The notes under the pieces were generated by a model. The model saw nothing but the letters and a program-made list of their open reading frames with translations, made no database searches and was not told the DNA's origin. DNA of 64,000 nt from Nocardioides plantarum (GTDB lineage: Bacteria; Actinomycetota; Actinomycetes; Propionibacteriales; Nocardioidaceae): the NCBI RefSeq assembly GCF_006346395.1, contig NZ_VDMS01000003.1:1-64000 (forward strand), written 5' to 3'. The position numbers and the translations under genes were made by a program. Within the stretch, counting starts at the first letter, position 1. Every line of letters begins with the position of its first letter. Positions 10,346 through 19,859 of the stretch are shown in pieces.

Positions 10346-11293
10346 GTGGGGCACGGGGACGTCGCGGCGGCGGTCCGTACCTACCTCGACCACCTGACGG
10401 TCGAGAAGGGGCTGGCCCTCAACACGCTCACGTCCTACCGACGCGACCTGCGGCGCTACCTGGAGTTCCTCGGCACGGTGGGCATCGAGGACCTGGCCGG
10501 CGTGCGCGAGGAGACGGTGACCGCGTTCCTGGTGCGGCTGCGCGAGGGCGACGCCGACCACCCGCCGCTGAGCTCGACCTCGGCCGCGCGGACGGTGGTC
10601 GCCGTCCGCGGCTTCCACCGGTTCGCGGTCGCCGACGGGCTCGCCGAGGTCGACCCGGCCGCCTCGGTCAAGCCGCCGGCCGCGGCCAAGCGACTCCCCA
10701 AGGCGCTGCCGCTCTCGGACGTCGAGGCGATCCTCGAGGCGTCCGGGGCAGCAGGCACGACCCTGGCGCTGCGCGACCGGGCGCTGCTCGAGGTGCTCTA
10801 CGGCACCGGGGCCCGGATCTCCGAGGCGGTCGGCCTCGACGTCGACGACCTCGACCTGACCGACGGCACCGTGCTGCTGCGTGGCAAGGGCGGCAAGGAG
10901 CGCCTGGTGCCGGTGGGGTCCTACGCCCGGGAGGCCGTCGAGGCCTACCTGGTGCGCGGTCGCGCCGAGCTGGTCTCGGCCGGCGCGGTCTCGCACCGCG
11001 GCGGGGTCGGCGGGGCACTGTTCCTCAACGCCCGGGGCGGTCGGCTCTCGCGGCAGTCGGCGTGGGCCGTGCTGGTCAAGGCGGCGGAGCGGGCAGGGGT
11101 CACCCGTGACGTCTCGCCGCACACCCTGCGACACTCGTTCGCGACCCACCTGCTCGACGGGGGTGCCGACGTACGCGTGGTCCAGGAGCTGCTCGGACAC
11201 GCGTCGGTCACCACCACCCAGGTCTACACACTGGTGACGGTCGAGAACCTGCGCGAGGTGTTCGCGACCGCGCACCCGCGGGCCCGCGACTGA
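10346..11293 (+). CDS. xerD: Tyrosine recombinase XerD
   Basis: 315 aa; with XerC resolves chromosome dimers at dif. The N-terminal SAM-like core-binding domain covers about residues 1-95 ([20 protein letters not shown]). In the catalytic domain, Arg lies in [13 protein letters not shown] (about 155), the Lys hairpin is [12 protein letters not shown], HxxR is [14 protein letters not shown] (about 258), His is [10 protein letters not shown] and the Tyr nucleophile is in TTQVYT (about 293). All catalytic residues are present. It begins at GTG 14 bases after ald, with weak RBS sequence GAGGG. It is a housekeeping copy, not an element integrase: no att repeats flank it. Confidence 0.94.
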   Translation: MGHGDVAAAVRTYLDHLTVEKGLALNTLTSYRRDLRRYLEFLGTVGIEDLAGVREETVTAFLVRLREGDADHPPLSSTSAARTVVAVRGFHRFAVADGLAEVDPAASVKPPAAAKRLPKALPLSDVEAILEASGAAGTTLALRDRALLEVLYGTGARISEAVGLDVDDLDLTDGTVLLRGKGGKERLVPVGSYAREAVEAYLVRGRAELVSAGAVSHRGGVGGALFLNARGGRLSRQSAWAVLVKAAERAGVTRDVSPHTLRHSFATHLLDGGADVRVVQELLGHASVTTTQVYTLVTVENLREVFATAHPRARD

Positions 11294-11353
11294 ACCACGC
11301 AGTCCCGGGCAACGTCCCACCGCAGCACCCCACCCCCGACGACTGGAGAAGCC

Positions 11354-11977
11354 ATGTCCGTGCGACCCCTCCGCCTGATCCTGCCGCTCGCCGTCTGTGC
11401 CGCCCTGCTGGTCGGGTGCGGCGACGACGGTGACGACGACACGAAGGCGGACCCGACGAACAGCCCGTCGCAGTCCGCGACCGACACGCCGTCGAGCGAG
11501 ACCACCAGCCCGGCCGCCCCGACCACCTCCAGCGACCCCGGTGACGACCCCGATGGCGACGCCGATGGCGACGCCGGTGACGACCCCAGTGACGACCCGA
11601 GCGCGTCCGACGGCCCCACCACGCCGGTCCCGGCGGACGCGGCCGAGGTGTGCGGCGTCTTCAGCACGGCGTACGACGCCGTCGTGAAGGGCACCGGCAC
11701 CCTCTCGACCGACCAGTCCACCCCCCTCCCGGCAGAGCTGGTCGACGCGCTGCACGCGTGGGGCGAGGGCCTGGCCGACGCCGACCTGCCGTCGAGCCTG
11801 ACCGACGACGAGAGCGACGGGATCGGCATCATGTCGCGACTGCTGGTGGCGATCCCCGACGACGCCACCGGCAAGGACCTGGCCACGTTCGACGAGAAGC
11901 TCTCGGGCAGCGACGACGACAAGGTCGAGGCCGCCAGCGACTGGGTCGACCAGACCTGCAACCTCGACCTCTCCTGA
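11354..11977 (+). CDS. Putative lipoprotein, Asp/Ser/Thr-rich
   Basis: 207 aa. The signal peptide (MSVRPLRLILPLAVCAALLVGCG) ends in an LVGC lipobox with Cys at about residue 22. A low-complexity acidic linker of about 70 residues follows, part of which is coded by a 12-bp duplication (11551-11574, Asp-Gly-Asp-Ala repeats). The C-terminal globular part (AAEVCGVFSTAYDAVVKGTG … WVDQTCNLDLS) has two Cys residues that could form a disulfide. It is anchored outside the membrane; no enzyme motif is seen. TGGAGAAG lies six bases before the ATG. Function unknown. Confidence 0.85.
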   Translation: MSVRPLRLILPLAVCAALLVGCGDDGDDDTKADPTNSPSQSATDTPSSETTSPAAPTTSSDPGDDPDGDADGDAGDDPSDDPSASDGPTTPVPADAAEVCGVFSTAYDAVVKGTGTLSTDQSTPLPAELVDALHAWGEGLADADLPSSLTDDESDGIGIMSRLLVAIPDDATGKDLATFDEKLSGSDDDKVEAASDWVDQTCNLDLS

Positions 11978-11996
11978 CCTGCGCAAGGATGGCCGG

Positions 11997-14630
11997 GTGC
12001 CCGAGCGAGCTGGACCCCTGACGCCGTCGTGGGTCCCCACACCCGGCACCGCCCCCGACGACGTCTTCCTGGCGGTCTCGGAGTGGGCCGAGGGGCGCGG
12101 GCTCCCGCTCTACCCGCACCAGGACGAGGCGATCATGGAGATCGTCGCGGGTAGCAACGTCGTCATCGCCACCCCGACGGGCTCGGGCAAGTCGTTGGTG
12201 GCGATCGGCGCGCACGCCGCCGCGCTCGCCGACGACCGGGTGTCGTTCTACACCGCGCCGATCAAGGCGCTGGTGAGCGAGAAGTTCTTCGACCTGTGCC
12301 AGGTCTTCGGCGCCGACAACGTCGGCATGCTCACCGGCGACGCCACGGTCAACGCCGACGCCCCGATCATCTGCTGCACCGCCGAGGTGCTGGCCAACCT
12401 GGCGCTGCGCGAGGGCGCCGCTGCCGACGTCGGCCTCGTCGTGATGGACGAGTTCCACTTCTACGCCGAGCCCGACCGGGGGTGGGCGTGGCAGGTGCCG
12501 CTGCTCGAGCTGACCGACACCCAGTTCGTGCTGATGTCGGCCACCCTCGGCGACGTCACCGACCTGGCCGCCGACCTCACCCTCCGCAACGGGCGCGAGA
12601 CCGCGGTCGTCGACCAGGCGGAGCGTCCGGTGCCGCTCAGCTTCACGTGGGCGCTGACCCCGCTGGCCGAGACGCTCGAGGAGATCGTCACGACCCGGCA
12701 GGCGCCGGCGTACGTCGTGCACTTCACCCAGAAGGACGCCGTCGAGCACGCCACGTCGCTGCTGACCGCCTCGTGGCTGCCGAAGGGGACCGTGGTCGAG
12801 CTGCCCGTCGGCTTCCGGTTCGGCGCCGGCTTCGGCAAGACGCTCTCGAAGCTGCTGCGCCGGGGGATCGGCGTGCACCACGCCGGGATGCTGCCGCGCT
12901 ACCGCCGCCTGGTCGAGCAGCTCGCGCAGGCAGGGGCGCTGACGGTCATCTGCGGCACCGACACCCTCGGCGTCGGCATCAACGTGCCGATCCGCACGGT
13001 GCTGTTCACCGCCCTCGCCAAGTACGACGGCACCCGCTCGCGGGTGCTGCGGGTGCGGGAGTTCCTCCAGATCGCCGGACGAGCGGGCCGCGCCGGCTTC
13101 GACACCGCCGGGTACGTCGTCGTCCAGGCTCCCGAGCACACCATCGCCAACGAGCGCGCCAAGGCCAAGGCGGCCGCGAAGAACGCCGCGATGAGCGAGG
13201 AGAAGCAGGCCAAGCGCGGCAGCAAGGCCCAGCTGAAGAAGCCGCCGGAGGGCACCGTCGTGTGGACCGAGGCGACCTTCGACAAGCTCGTGGCCGGAGT
13301 GCCCGAGGCGCTCGTGTCGCGGATGAAGGTCGACAACGCGATGCTCGTCAACGTGCTGTCGCGCGACGAGGACGGCTTCGCCGTGATGCGTCGGCTGCTC
13401 ACCGACAACCACGAGCCACGACGCCAGCAGCTGCGCCTGGCCCGGCGCGCGCTGCGCCTGGCGCGCTCGCTGCTCGACTCCGGGACGATGGTGCGCCTGG
13501 CCGAGCCGGACGCGCTCGGCCGCCGCTACGTGCTCGCCGACGACGTGCCCGACGACTTCGCACTCAACCAGCCGCTGTCCCACTACGCGATCGAGGCCCT
13601 CGAGGTGCTCGACCCGGAGTCCGACGACCACACCGTCGACATCGTCTCGGTCATCGAGGCGACCCTCGAGGCACCGCGACAGATCCTCTTCGCCCAGCAG
13701 CACGCGGCCCGCGGCGAGGCACTGGCGGAGATGAAGGCCGACGGGCTCGAGTACGACGAGCGGATGACCCTGCTCGACAAGATCACCTGGCCGCAGCCGC
13801 TGGCCGAGCTGCTCGAGGCGACGTACGAGATCTATCGCACGCGGCACCCGTGGCTGCGCGAGGACGCGCTCGACCCGAAGTCGGTGGTGCGTGAGATGTA
13901 CGAGGCGGGGATGTCGTTCACCGACTTCTGCTCGCGCTACCAGCTGGCGCGCTCCGAGGGGCTGGTGCTGCGCTACCTCACCGACGCCTACCGCGCGCTG
14001 CGCCAGACCGTGCCCGAGTCGCACCGCACCCCCGAGCTCGAGGACCTGCTGGAGTGGCTCGGCGAGACCGTGCGCCAGACCGACTCGTCGCTGCTCGACG
14101 AGTGGGAGGCGCTCAACGACCCCGACCACGCCGCACGCTCGGTGCTCGAGAACGAGCCGCCGACCTCGCCGCGCCCGATCTCCAAGCAGGACCGGGCGTT
14201 CCGCGTGATGGTGCGCAACGCCATGTGGCGGCGCGTCGAGCTCGTCGCGCGCGACGACCTCGACGGGTTGATGCGCCTGGAGCGCGACGCCGCCGACCGC
14301 CTCGACCCGCCGCGTGACGTGGTCATGGGTCGGTCGGCCTGGGACGAGGCCATCGAGGCGTACTACGCCCAGCACGACACGGTGCTGACCGCGGGCGACG
14401 CCCGCGGGCCGGAGCTGCTGCAGGTCTCGGCCGAGACGGGCTCTCCCGCGGGTGTCGACCCCGACGAGGACCCCGGCGAGACGCGGCTGTGGCGGGTCAC
14501 CCAGACCCTGGCCGACCCGGCCGGCGACCGCGACTGGGTCATCGAGGCCGTCGCCGACCTCGACGCCTCCGACGAGGCCGGCGAGCTGGTGCTGGCCACC
14601 GTCGCGTTCCGCTGCCTCACCGACGGCTGA
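11997..14630 (+). CDS. DEAD/DEAH-box helicase with DUF3516
   Basis: 877 aa superfamily 2 helicase. Walker A is ATPTGSGKS near residue 59, the Walker B variant is VMDEFHFYAEPD near 149, motif III LMSATLGD, and the C-terminal helicase motifs are CGTDTLGVGINVPIRT near 320 and QIAGRAGRAGFDT near 360. The region after about residue 420 is the DUF3516 extension typical of actinobacterial members (LRLARRALRLARSLL, VEAVADLDASDEAG). It is related to Ski2/Mtr4-type enzymes, so an RNA-processing or DNA-repair role is possible but unproven. The GTG start is 19 bases after the lipoprotein gene. Confidence 0.92.
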   Translation: MPERAGPLTPSWVPTPGTAPDDVFLAVSEWAEGRGLPLYPHQDEAIMEIVAGSNVVIATPTGSGKSLVAIGAHAAALADDRVSFYTAPIKALVSEKFFDLCQVFGADNVGMLTGDATVNADAPIICCTAEVLANLALREGAAADVGLVVMDEFHFYAEPDRGWAWQVPLLELTDTQFVLMSATLGDVTDLAADLTLRNGRETAVVDQAERPVPLSFTWALTPLAETLEEIVTTRQAPAYVVHFTQKDAVEHATSLLTASWLPKGTVVELPVGFRFGAGFGKTLSKLLRRGIGVHHAGMLPRYRRLVEQLAQAGALTVICGTDTLGVGINVPIRTVLFTALAKYDGTRSRVLRVREFLQIAGRAGRAGFDTAGYVVVQAPEHTIANERAKAKAAAKNAAMSEEKQAKRGSKAQLKKPPEGTVVWTEATFDKLVAGVPEALVSRMKVDNAMLVNVLSRDEDGFAVMRRLLTDNHEPRRQQLRLARRALRLARSLLDSGTMVRLAEPDALGRRYVLADDVPDDFALNQPLSHYAIEALEVLDPESDDHTVDIVSVIEATLEAPRQILFAQQHAARGEALAEMKADGLEYDERMTLLDKITWPQPLAELLEATYEIYRTRHPWLREDALDPKSVVREMYEAGMSFTDFCSRYQLARSEGLVLRYLTDAYRALRQTVPESHRTPELEDLLEWLGETVRQTDSSLLDEWEALNDPDHAARSVLENEPPTSPRPISKQDRAFRVMVRNAMWRRVELVARDDLDGLMRLERDAADRLDPPRDVVMGRSAWDEAIEAYYAQHDTVLTAGDARGPELLQVSAETGSPAGVDPDEDPGETRLWRVTQTLADPAGDRDWVIEAVADLDASDEAGELVLATVAFRCLTDG

Positions 14631-14662
14631 GCGTCAGTGACCGGCTCGGGGCCGGGTGAGCC

Positions 14663-15925
14663 TCACGAGGTCGAGCAGACCCCGTCGGGGCAGGTCGACA
14701 GCAGCTCGGGCCCACCGCGCAGTGAGCCCAGCTGCTTCTTGCCGGTGGAGCCGTCGGAGCCGTCGCCGTCGTCGAACCACATCATCACGTAGGCGGGGGA
14801 CACGCCGTCGGCGGCGGCGCTGGGCGCCACCCGGGCGGGATCCCACGCCCCGCTACTGCTGCCGTGGGGCCCGGCCTCGGTGACCGCGGCCCGCGGGACC
14901 CGTCCGGCGAGCTGGGCCAGTCCGGACAGGTCGAGCCGGTCGGCCTGGGAGGTCTTGTCGGCCATCTCCTCGTAGCTGTCGACGCCGACCAGGTCGACCC
15001 GGTCGGGCAGGATCGTCAGCGGGTCGGTGATCCGGTCGTCGTTGACGGCGTTGGCCGACCAGCCCCACACGACGTTGTGGACGCCGGCCTCGGCGGCGCG
15101 CTGCTGGATGGCGGCGTACAGCTTCCGGTAGGTGGAGGGGTCGGTGCCCTGGGCCCACCAGAACCAGTCGCCGTTGGCCTCGTGCAGGGGCCGGAACACC
15201 ACGGCGGCCGGCGCGAAGCGGCCGTCATCGCCGGTCTGCAGTCGCTGGAGCAGCTCGATCTTGGCGTCGACGTCGCGCCAGAAGGCGTCGTAGGCGGCGT
15301 TGCCCGGGCTCAGCAGCGCGCCGAGGTCCTGCCAGCCCTTGTCGTAGGAGTCGCCACCGGTGCCGGGGTTGAGGGTGTGCCACGACGCGGTGAGCACGAC
15401 GCCCTCCTCGTTGAGCTCGAGGAGGGACTGCAGCGGTGGCGTCGCGAAGTCGTAGGTCTCGCCGAGGGCGAGCTCGTCGAGGTCGAAGCCGACCACGGCC
15501 GGCCGCTCGGGCTGCAGCTCGTCGAGCGGGGCGAGGTAGTCGGCGTTGGAGACGTTGAGCTGCTGGCCCAGGCCGTAGCGGCCGCTGGTCCGCCAGTCGT
15601 CGAGGGTCGCGGCCAGGCAGACGGCTTCGGGCGTGGCGTCACCGTCGACCAACGGCACGTCGGGGGTGCAGTCCTGGTCAGGAGGCGTGGTCTGCGGGGG
15701 CTGGGTCGTCGGCTCGGGATCGGTCGACGGCGCCGAGGTCGTCGCCGAGGTCGGTGCCGAGCTGGCGGGGGAGGAGGGCTCGGTCACGCTCGGGTCCGGG
15801 GTCTCTGCGGTGGCCGTACGTCGGTCGGCGGCGGTCGGCGCGGAGCCGTCGTGGCCCGAGCCGGGCAGCACGGCGAGCACGCACATCACGACGCCGAAGA
15901 CGGCGGCGAGCAGCGCCCTGGCCAT
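14663..15925 (-). CDS. Secreted/anchored glycoside hydrolase family 26 (mannanase-like)
   Basis: 420 aa. It has an N-terminal signal or anchor (residues 4-20), a Ser/Thr/Pro linker (about 28-85) and then a TIM-barrel GH26 domain. The acid/base Glu is E249 in FRPLHEANGDWFWWAQGTD and the nucleophile is E350 in AAVTEAGPHG, with WHTLNPGTGG and VVWGWSANA as barrel landmarks. Cys 86/103 and 412/417 may form disulfides. GH26 enzymes mostly cleave beta-1,4-mannans, and some cleave beta-1,3/1,4-glucans or xylans. GGAGG lies six bases before the ATG at 15925. The frame stays open far upstream, but only antisense to parA. The 231-base gap to parA is a divergent promoter region. Confidence 0.88.
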   Translation of the reverse strand: MARALLAAVFGVVMCVLAVLPGSGHDGSAPTAADRRTATAETPDPSVTEPSSPASSAPTSATTSAPSTDPEPTTQPPQTTPPDQDCTPDVPLVDGDATPEAVCLAATLDDWRTSGRYGLGQQLNVSNADYLAPLDELQPERPAVVGFDLDELALGETYDFATPPLQSLLELNEEGVVLTASWHTLNPGTGGDSYDKGWQDLGALLSPGNAAYDAFWRDVDAKIELLQRLQTGDDGRFAPAAVVFRPLHEANGDWFWWAQGTDPSTYRKLYAAIQQRAAEAGVHNVVWGWSANAVNDDRITDPLTILPDRVDLVGVDSYEEMADKTSQADRLDLSGLAQLAGRVPRAAVTEAGPHGSSSGAWDPARVAPSAAADGVSPAYVMMWFDDGDGSDGSTGKKQLGSLRGGPELLSTCPDGVCSTS

Positions 15926-16156
15926 GGTGGTCCTCCGTCTGCTCGCGTTGTCGGCGCCGATCCGGGTGTCGGGCGCGTCGACCCCACCAGTCTGACAGGC
16001 CCACCCGCGTCCACCGGATCGTCGGCGACCCGGTGGTGCCGCCCGGACCGAGACGGGCCTAGGCTCCCGGCGAGTCGTCCCGCAAGTCGCTGTGTCGACA
16101 TTGTTGACTGGATCGGGACCAGCGCCCGGACGACGACCCCCACCTGAGGAGCAGCC

Positions 16157-17164
16157 ATGACTGACGGATCGTTCGTCGGCACCCCCGCGATGCCGCCACG
16201 CACGGAGGTCCCGCGCGCCAGCCGCCCCGACGACCTCGCGCCCCGCGAACCGGTCGCCGCGACGCTGCCGTTCGAGCGCCCCGAGACCACCGCCCCCGCC
16301 GTACCCACGCCGCCGGCGACCCCCGAGATCGGGCCCACCGGCCGGCCGGTGCCCGTCTTCGTGGCGCCCGGTCCCGTGGTCGAGGGCCGCCCGGCCCGGG
16401 TGGTGTCGATGTGCAACCAGAAGGGCGGGGTCGGCAAGACCACGACCACGATCAACCTGGGTGCCGCCCTGGCCGAGCAGGGCCGCCGGGTGCTGCTGGT
16501 CGACTTCGACCCGCAGGGCTCCCTGTCGGTCGGCCTGGGCCTCAACCCGCACGAGATGGACTTGAGCATCTACAACCTGCTGATGCAGCGCGACGTCACC
16601 CTCGACGACGTCGTCGTGCCGTCGGGCGTGCCGGGCATGGACCTGCTGCCGTCCAACATCGACCTGTCGGCCGCCGAGGTGCAGCTGGTGCACGAGGTGG
16701 CCCGCGAGCAGACCCTGCAGCGCGTCCTGGCCCCCGCCCTCGACCAGTACGACGTCATCCTCATCGACTGCCAGCCCTCGCTCGGCCTGCTCACGGTCAA
16801 CGCGCTGACCGCCTCCGACGGCGTGATCGTGCCGCTGGAGTGCGAGTACTTCGCGCTGCGTGGCGTCGCGCTGCTCAAGACGACCATCGACAAGGTCCGC
16901 GAGCGGCTCAACCCCAAGCTCGAGATCGACGGAGTCCTCGGCACCATGTTCGACGGCCGCACCCTGCACAGCCGTGAGGTCATGGACCGCCTGGTGCAGG
17001 CGTGGGGAGACACCGTGTTCCACACCGTGATCCGGCGCACCGTGAAGTTCTCCGACGCGACCGTGGCCGGCGAGCCGATCACGGCGTACGCCTCGAGCTC
17101 GGCCGGGGCCGACTCCTACCGTCAGCTGGCCAGGGAGGTGCTCACCCGATGGCCCGACGAGTGA
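16157..17164 (+). CDS. ParA-family ATPase of the scpAB locus
   Basis: 335 aa. An 80-residue Pro/Ala-rich N-terminal tail precedes the deviant Walker A CNQKGGVGKTTTT (about 86-98). Walker A' is LLVDFDPQGSLS, motif 2 is VILIDCQPSLGLLTVNAL, and the C-terminal segment PLECEYFALRGVALL is typical of ParA/Soj. It is not the oriC-linked parA (no parB, rsmG or mnmG nearby). It leads the operon parA - small RHH-like gene - scpA - scpB - rluB, an arrangement shared by many actinobacteria. GAGGAG lies six bases before the ATG. A role in chromosome organisation with SMC-ScpAB is inferred from context. Confidence 0.92.
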   Translation: MTDGSFVGTPAMPPRTEVPRASRPDDLAPREPVAATLPFERPETTAPAVPTPPATPEIGPTGRPVPVFVAPGPVVEGRPARVVSMCNQKGGVGKTTTTINLGAALAEQGRRVLLVDFDPQGSLSVGLGLNPHEMDLSIYNLLMQRDVTLDDVVVPSGVPGMDLLPSNIDLSAAEVQLVHEVAREQTLQRVLAPALDQYDVILIDCQPSLGLLTVNALTASDGVIVPLECEYFALRGVALLKTTIDKVRERLNPKLEIDGVLGTMFDGRTLHSREVMDRLVQAWGDTVFHTVIRRTVKFSDATVAGEPITAYASSSAGADSYRQLAREVLTRWPDE

Positions 17165-17568
17165 GCCTGCCGGCGGCCGACGACCTGTTCCGGCCCACGG
17201 CGCCCGACGCCGATGCCGACCCCGGGGTGGGGAAGCCCCAGGGATCGGCCACGGGATCGGCCAAGGAGTCGGGCCCGGGATCGAGCAAGGTCCGTGTGGT
17301 CCCGGACGCCGTCGAGGCACCCGACAGCGGCGACGAGGCCGCCCGCAGGCGTGCGAGCGGTCGCATCAAGCACGACGAGAAGATGACCGTCTACGTCACG
17401 CCCGACGAGCTGCTCGACCTGGAGCGGACCCGGCTGGAGCTGCGTGCCGTGCACGGCCTGGTCGTCGACCGCGGACGCCTGGTGCGCGAGGCGATCGACC
17501 TGGTGCTGGCCGACTTCCACGCCCAGGGCGCCGACTCGATGCTCGTACGCGGTCTGCTCGACGAATGA
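17149..17568 (+). CDS. Small protein with C-terminal ribbon-helix-helix-like domain
   Basis: 139 aa. Residues 1-75 look disordered (Ala/Gly/Ser/Asp-rich). Residues 78-126 read as strand-helix-helix: KMTVYVTPDELLDLERTRLELR, then a loop, then DRGRLVREAIDLVLADF, which is what CopG/ParG-type ribbon-helix-helix domains look like. It overlaps the end of parA by 16 bases, and GGGAGGT is ten bases before the ATG. An in-frame GTG at 17161 is the alternative start. Being coupled to a ParA, it could be the DNA-binding partner that loads or stimulates the ATPase, like ParG for ParF. This is inference from fold and position only. Confidence 0.8.
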   Translation: MARRVSLPAADDLFRPTAPDADADPGVGKPQGSATGSAKESGPGSSKVRVVPDAVEAPDSGDEAARRRASGRIKHDEKMTVYVTPDELLDLERTRLELRAVHGLVVDRGRLVREAIDLVLADFHAQGADSMLVRGLLDE

Positions 17569-17575
17569 CCCCTCC

Positions 17576-18451
17576 ATGACCACGACGGACCTCGAGCGGC
17601 CGGAGCCCGGGACCACCGCCCCGGAGTTCTCGCTGCACCTGCACAACTTCGAAGGCCCCTTCGACCTGCTGCTCAGCCTGATCTCCAAGCACAAGCTCGA
17701 CATCACCGAGGTCGCGCTGTCGCAGGTGACCGACGAGTTCATCGCGCACATCAAGGCCCGCCAGTCCCTGTCCCCGGAGGGGGAGGGATGGGACCTGGAG
17801 CAGACCACGTCGTTCCTGCTGGTGGCCTCGACGCTGCTCGACCTCAAGTGCGCGCGGCTCCTGCCGCAGGGCGACGTCGAGGACGAGGAGGACCTCGCGC
17901 TGCTCGAGGCGCGTGACCTGCTCTTCGCGCGGCTGATGCAGTACAAGGCGTTCAAGCAGGTCGCGGCCCTGTTCGCGACCCGGCTCGACGGCGAGGCGCT
18001 GCGTCACCCGCGGGCGGTCGGCCTGGAGGAGCGGTACGCCGGGCTGCTGCCCGAGGTGCTCATCGGGATCGGGCTCGACCAGTTCGCGGGGCTCGCGGCC
18101 AAGGCACTGGAGCCCAAGGTCGAGCCCGAGGTCGCCCTGCACCACATCCACGCCGCCACCGTGTCGGTGCGCGAGCAGGCCGGGCTCGTGGTCGACCGGC
18201 TCAAGCGCGGTGGCACGCTCACCTTCCGGGCGCTGTGCGGCGACTCGCCCGACACCCTGACCACGGTCGCACGGTTCCTGGCGCTGCTCGAGCTCTTCCG
18301 CGAGGGTGCGGTCGCGTTCGAGCAGGCACAGGCCCTCGGCGAGCTGACCGTGCGCTGGACCGGCGACGAGTCCGACGACGTCGCCGACACCATCGACATC
18401 GACGAGTTCGACGGCACGCCCCTGCCCGTCGTCCCTGAGGAGAGCCCGTGA
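17576..18451 (+). CDS. scpA: Segregation and condensation protein A
   Basis: 291 aa kleisin subunit of the SMC-ScpAB condensin. The N-terminal motif FSLHLHNFEGPFDLLLSLI and the following KHKLDITEVALSQVTDEFI are highly conserved. The middle is acidic and the C-terminal winged-helix region contains LTFRALCGDSPDTLTTVARFLALLELFREGAV. ATG 17576 is chosen because the frame upstream is antisense or other-frame to the preceding gene. scpB follows with a four-base GTGA overlap, fitting the fixed stoichiometry of the complex. Confidence 0.96.
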   Translation: MTTTDLERPEPGTTAPEFSLHLHNFEGPFDLLLSLISKHKLDITEVALSQVTDEFIAHIKARQSLSPEGEGWDLEQTTSFLLVASTLLDLKCARLLPQGDVEDEEDLALLEARDLLFARLMQYKAFKQVAALFATRLDGEALRHPRAVGLEERYAGLLPEVLIGIGLDQFAGLAAKALEPKVEPEVALHHIHAATVSVREQAGLVVDRLKRGGTLTFRALCGDSPDTLTTVARFLALLELFREGAVAFEQAQALGELTVRWTGDESDDVADTIDIDEFDGTPLPVVPEESP

Positions 18452-19089
18452 CCGAGTCCGACACCGACACCCTGGCGGTGCCGCTCACCGCGTTGCGACC
18501 CTCGCTCGAGGCGGTGCTCATGGTCGCCGACCAGCCGCTGGACGCCACCGTCCTGGCGACCGCGGTGAGCTATCCGGCCGAGGAGGTGACGGCCGCCCTC
18601 GACGCGCTCGCCGCGGAGTACGCCGAGCAGGGACGCGGGTTCGAGCTGCGCAACGTCGCCGGTGGCTGGCGCTTCTACACCCGCGAGGAGTACGCCGCCG
18701 TGGTCGAGGGCTTCGTGCTCGAGGGCCAGCAGGCGCGGCTGACCCAGGCGGCCCTGGAGACGCTGGCGGTCGTGGCCTACAAGCAGCCCGTGTCGCGGGC
18801 CCGGGTCTCGGCGATCCGCGGCGTCAACGTCGACGGCGTCATGCGCACGCTGCTCGCGCGCGGCCTGGTCGAGGAGGCCGGCCGCGACGGCGACCACGGC
18901 GCCACGCTCTACCGGACGACCACCTACTTCCTGGAGCGGATCGGCGTGCAGTCGATCGACGAGCTGCCCGAGCTGGCGCCGTACCTGCCCGACCTCGACG
19001 ACCTCGAGGACGAGCTGGCCGACATGGTCACCCCGCCCGCGGCGGCTCCCGACGCGGGTCCCGACATCGAGCCGGACCCGGCGCCATGA
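18448..19089 (+). CDS. scpB: Segregation and condensation protein B
   Basis: 213 aa; two winged-helix domains (about 10-90 and 100-170) with the signature ARLTQAALETLAVVAYKQPVSRARV and IRGVNVDGVMRTLLARGLVEE. Binds the ScpA kleisin. The C-terminal 25 residues are Ala/Pro/Asp-rich. The GTG start overlaps scpA and the end overlaps rluB by four bases. Length and motifs are normal. Confidence 0.96.
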   Translation: MTESDTDTLAVPLTALRPSLEAVLMVADQPLDATVLATAVSYPAEEVTAALDALAAEYAEQGRGFELRNVAGGWRFYTREEYAAVVEGFVLEGQQARLTQAALETLAVVAYKQPVSRARVSAIRGVNVDGVMRTLLARGLVEEAGRDGDHGATLYRTTTYFLERIGVQSIDELPELAPYLPDLDDLEDELADMVTPPAAAPDAGPDIEPDPAP

Positions 19090-19835
19090 GGGAGGTCGCG
19101 ACCGACGACGAAGGACTGATCCGGCTGCAGAAGCTGCTCGCGCAGTCCGGGGTCGCCTCGCGCCGCAAGTGCGAGGAGCTGATGCTCGACGGCGAGGTCG
19201 AGGTCGACGGCGAGGTCGTCACGCGTCTGGGCGCCAAGGTCGACCCCCGCACCGCGGTGATCCGGGTCTCCGGGCTGCGGCTGCCGCCGGTCTCCGAGCA
19301 CGTCTACCTGGTGCTCCACAAGCCCCGCGGCGTGGTGTCGACGATGTCGGACCCCGAGGGTCGTCCGACGCTCCAGGACCTGGTCGACGACCGGCCCGAG
19401 CGGCTCTTCCACGTGGGGCGCCTCGACACCGACACCTCGGGGCTGATCCTGCTCACCAACGACGGCGACTTCGCCCACAAGATGGCGCACCCGTCGTACG
19501 AGGTGGACAAGACCTACGTCGCCGAGGTCGACGGCGAGGTCACCAAGGACACCGTCGCGGCGCTGCTCGCCGGCGTCGAGCTCGACGACGGACCGGTGCG
19601 CCCCACGGAGGTGCGCGTCGTCGCCTCGACCCGGCCCAAGTCGATCGTCGAGCTGGTCATCCACGAGGGCCGCAACCGCATCGTGCGCCGGCTCCTGGAC
19701 CACCTGGGCCACCCCGTGCGCAAGCTGAGCCGGATCCGGTTCGGCCCGGTCCGGCTCGGTGGCCTGCCGTCGGGCGAGCTGCGCGAGCTGACCAACGACG
19801 AGCTGGGCGCCCTGCTCGACAGCGTCAAGCTGTAG
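19086..19835 (+). CDS. rluB: rRNA pseudouridine synthase (RluB/RsuA family)
   Basis: 249 aa. The N-terminal S4 domain (IRLQKLLAQSGVASRRKCEELM) is followed by the RsuA/RluB catalytic domain. The catalytic Asp lies in LFHVGRLDTDTSGLILLTNDG (about residue 118), and VIHEGRNRIVRRLLDHLGHPVRKLSRI is the C-terminal landmark. It modifies U2605 of 23S rRNA by homology to RluB. Position directly after scpAB is the conserved arrangement across Gram-positives. Confidence 0.94.
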   Translation: MREVATDDEGLIRLQKLLAQSGVASRRKCEELMLDGEVEVDGEVVTRLGAKVDPRTAVIRVSGLRLPPVSEHVYLVLHKPRGVVSTMSDPEGRPTLQDLVDDRPERLFHVGRLDTDTSGLILLTNDGDFAHKMAHPSYEVDKTYVAEVDGEVTKDTVAALLAGVELDDGPVRPTEVRVVASTRPKSIVELVIHEGRNRIVRRLLDHLGHPVRKLSRIRFGPVRLGGLPSGELRELTNDELGALLDSVKL

Positions 19836-19859
19836 CCACGGCGGCGTACGGTGGCGCGC

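Noticed and set aside
10346..11293. XerD as integrase of a mobile element
   Set aside because: No flanking att-like repeats or phage/ICE genes; gene order near ald, Nudix and pyrG is that of the housekeeping xerD.
15926..17320. N-terminal extension of the GH26 gene into parA
   Set aside because: The frame is open, but a GGAGG-ATG and a signal peptide at 15925 mark the real start, and the extension is antisense to parA.
16157..17568. ParA plus small partner as a plasmid partition module
   Set aside because: They are embedded in scpA-scpB-rluB with tight spacing and no replication gene or centromere-like iterons are visible.
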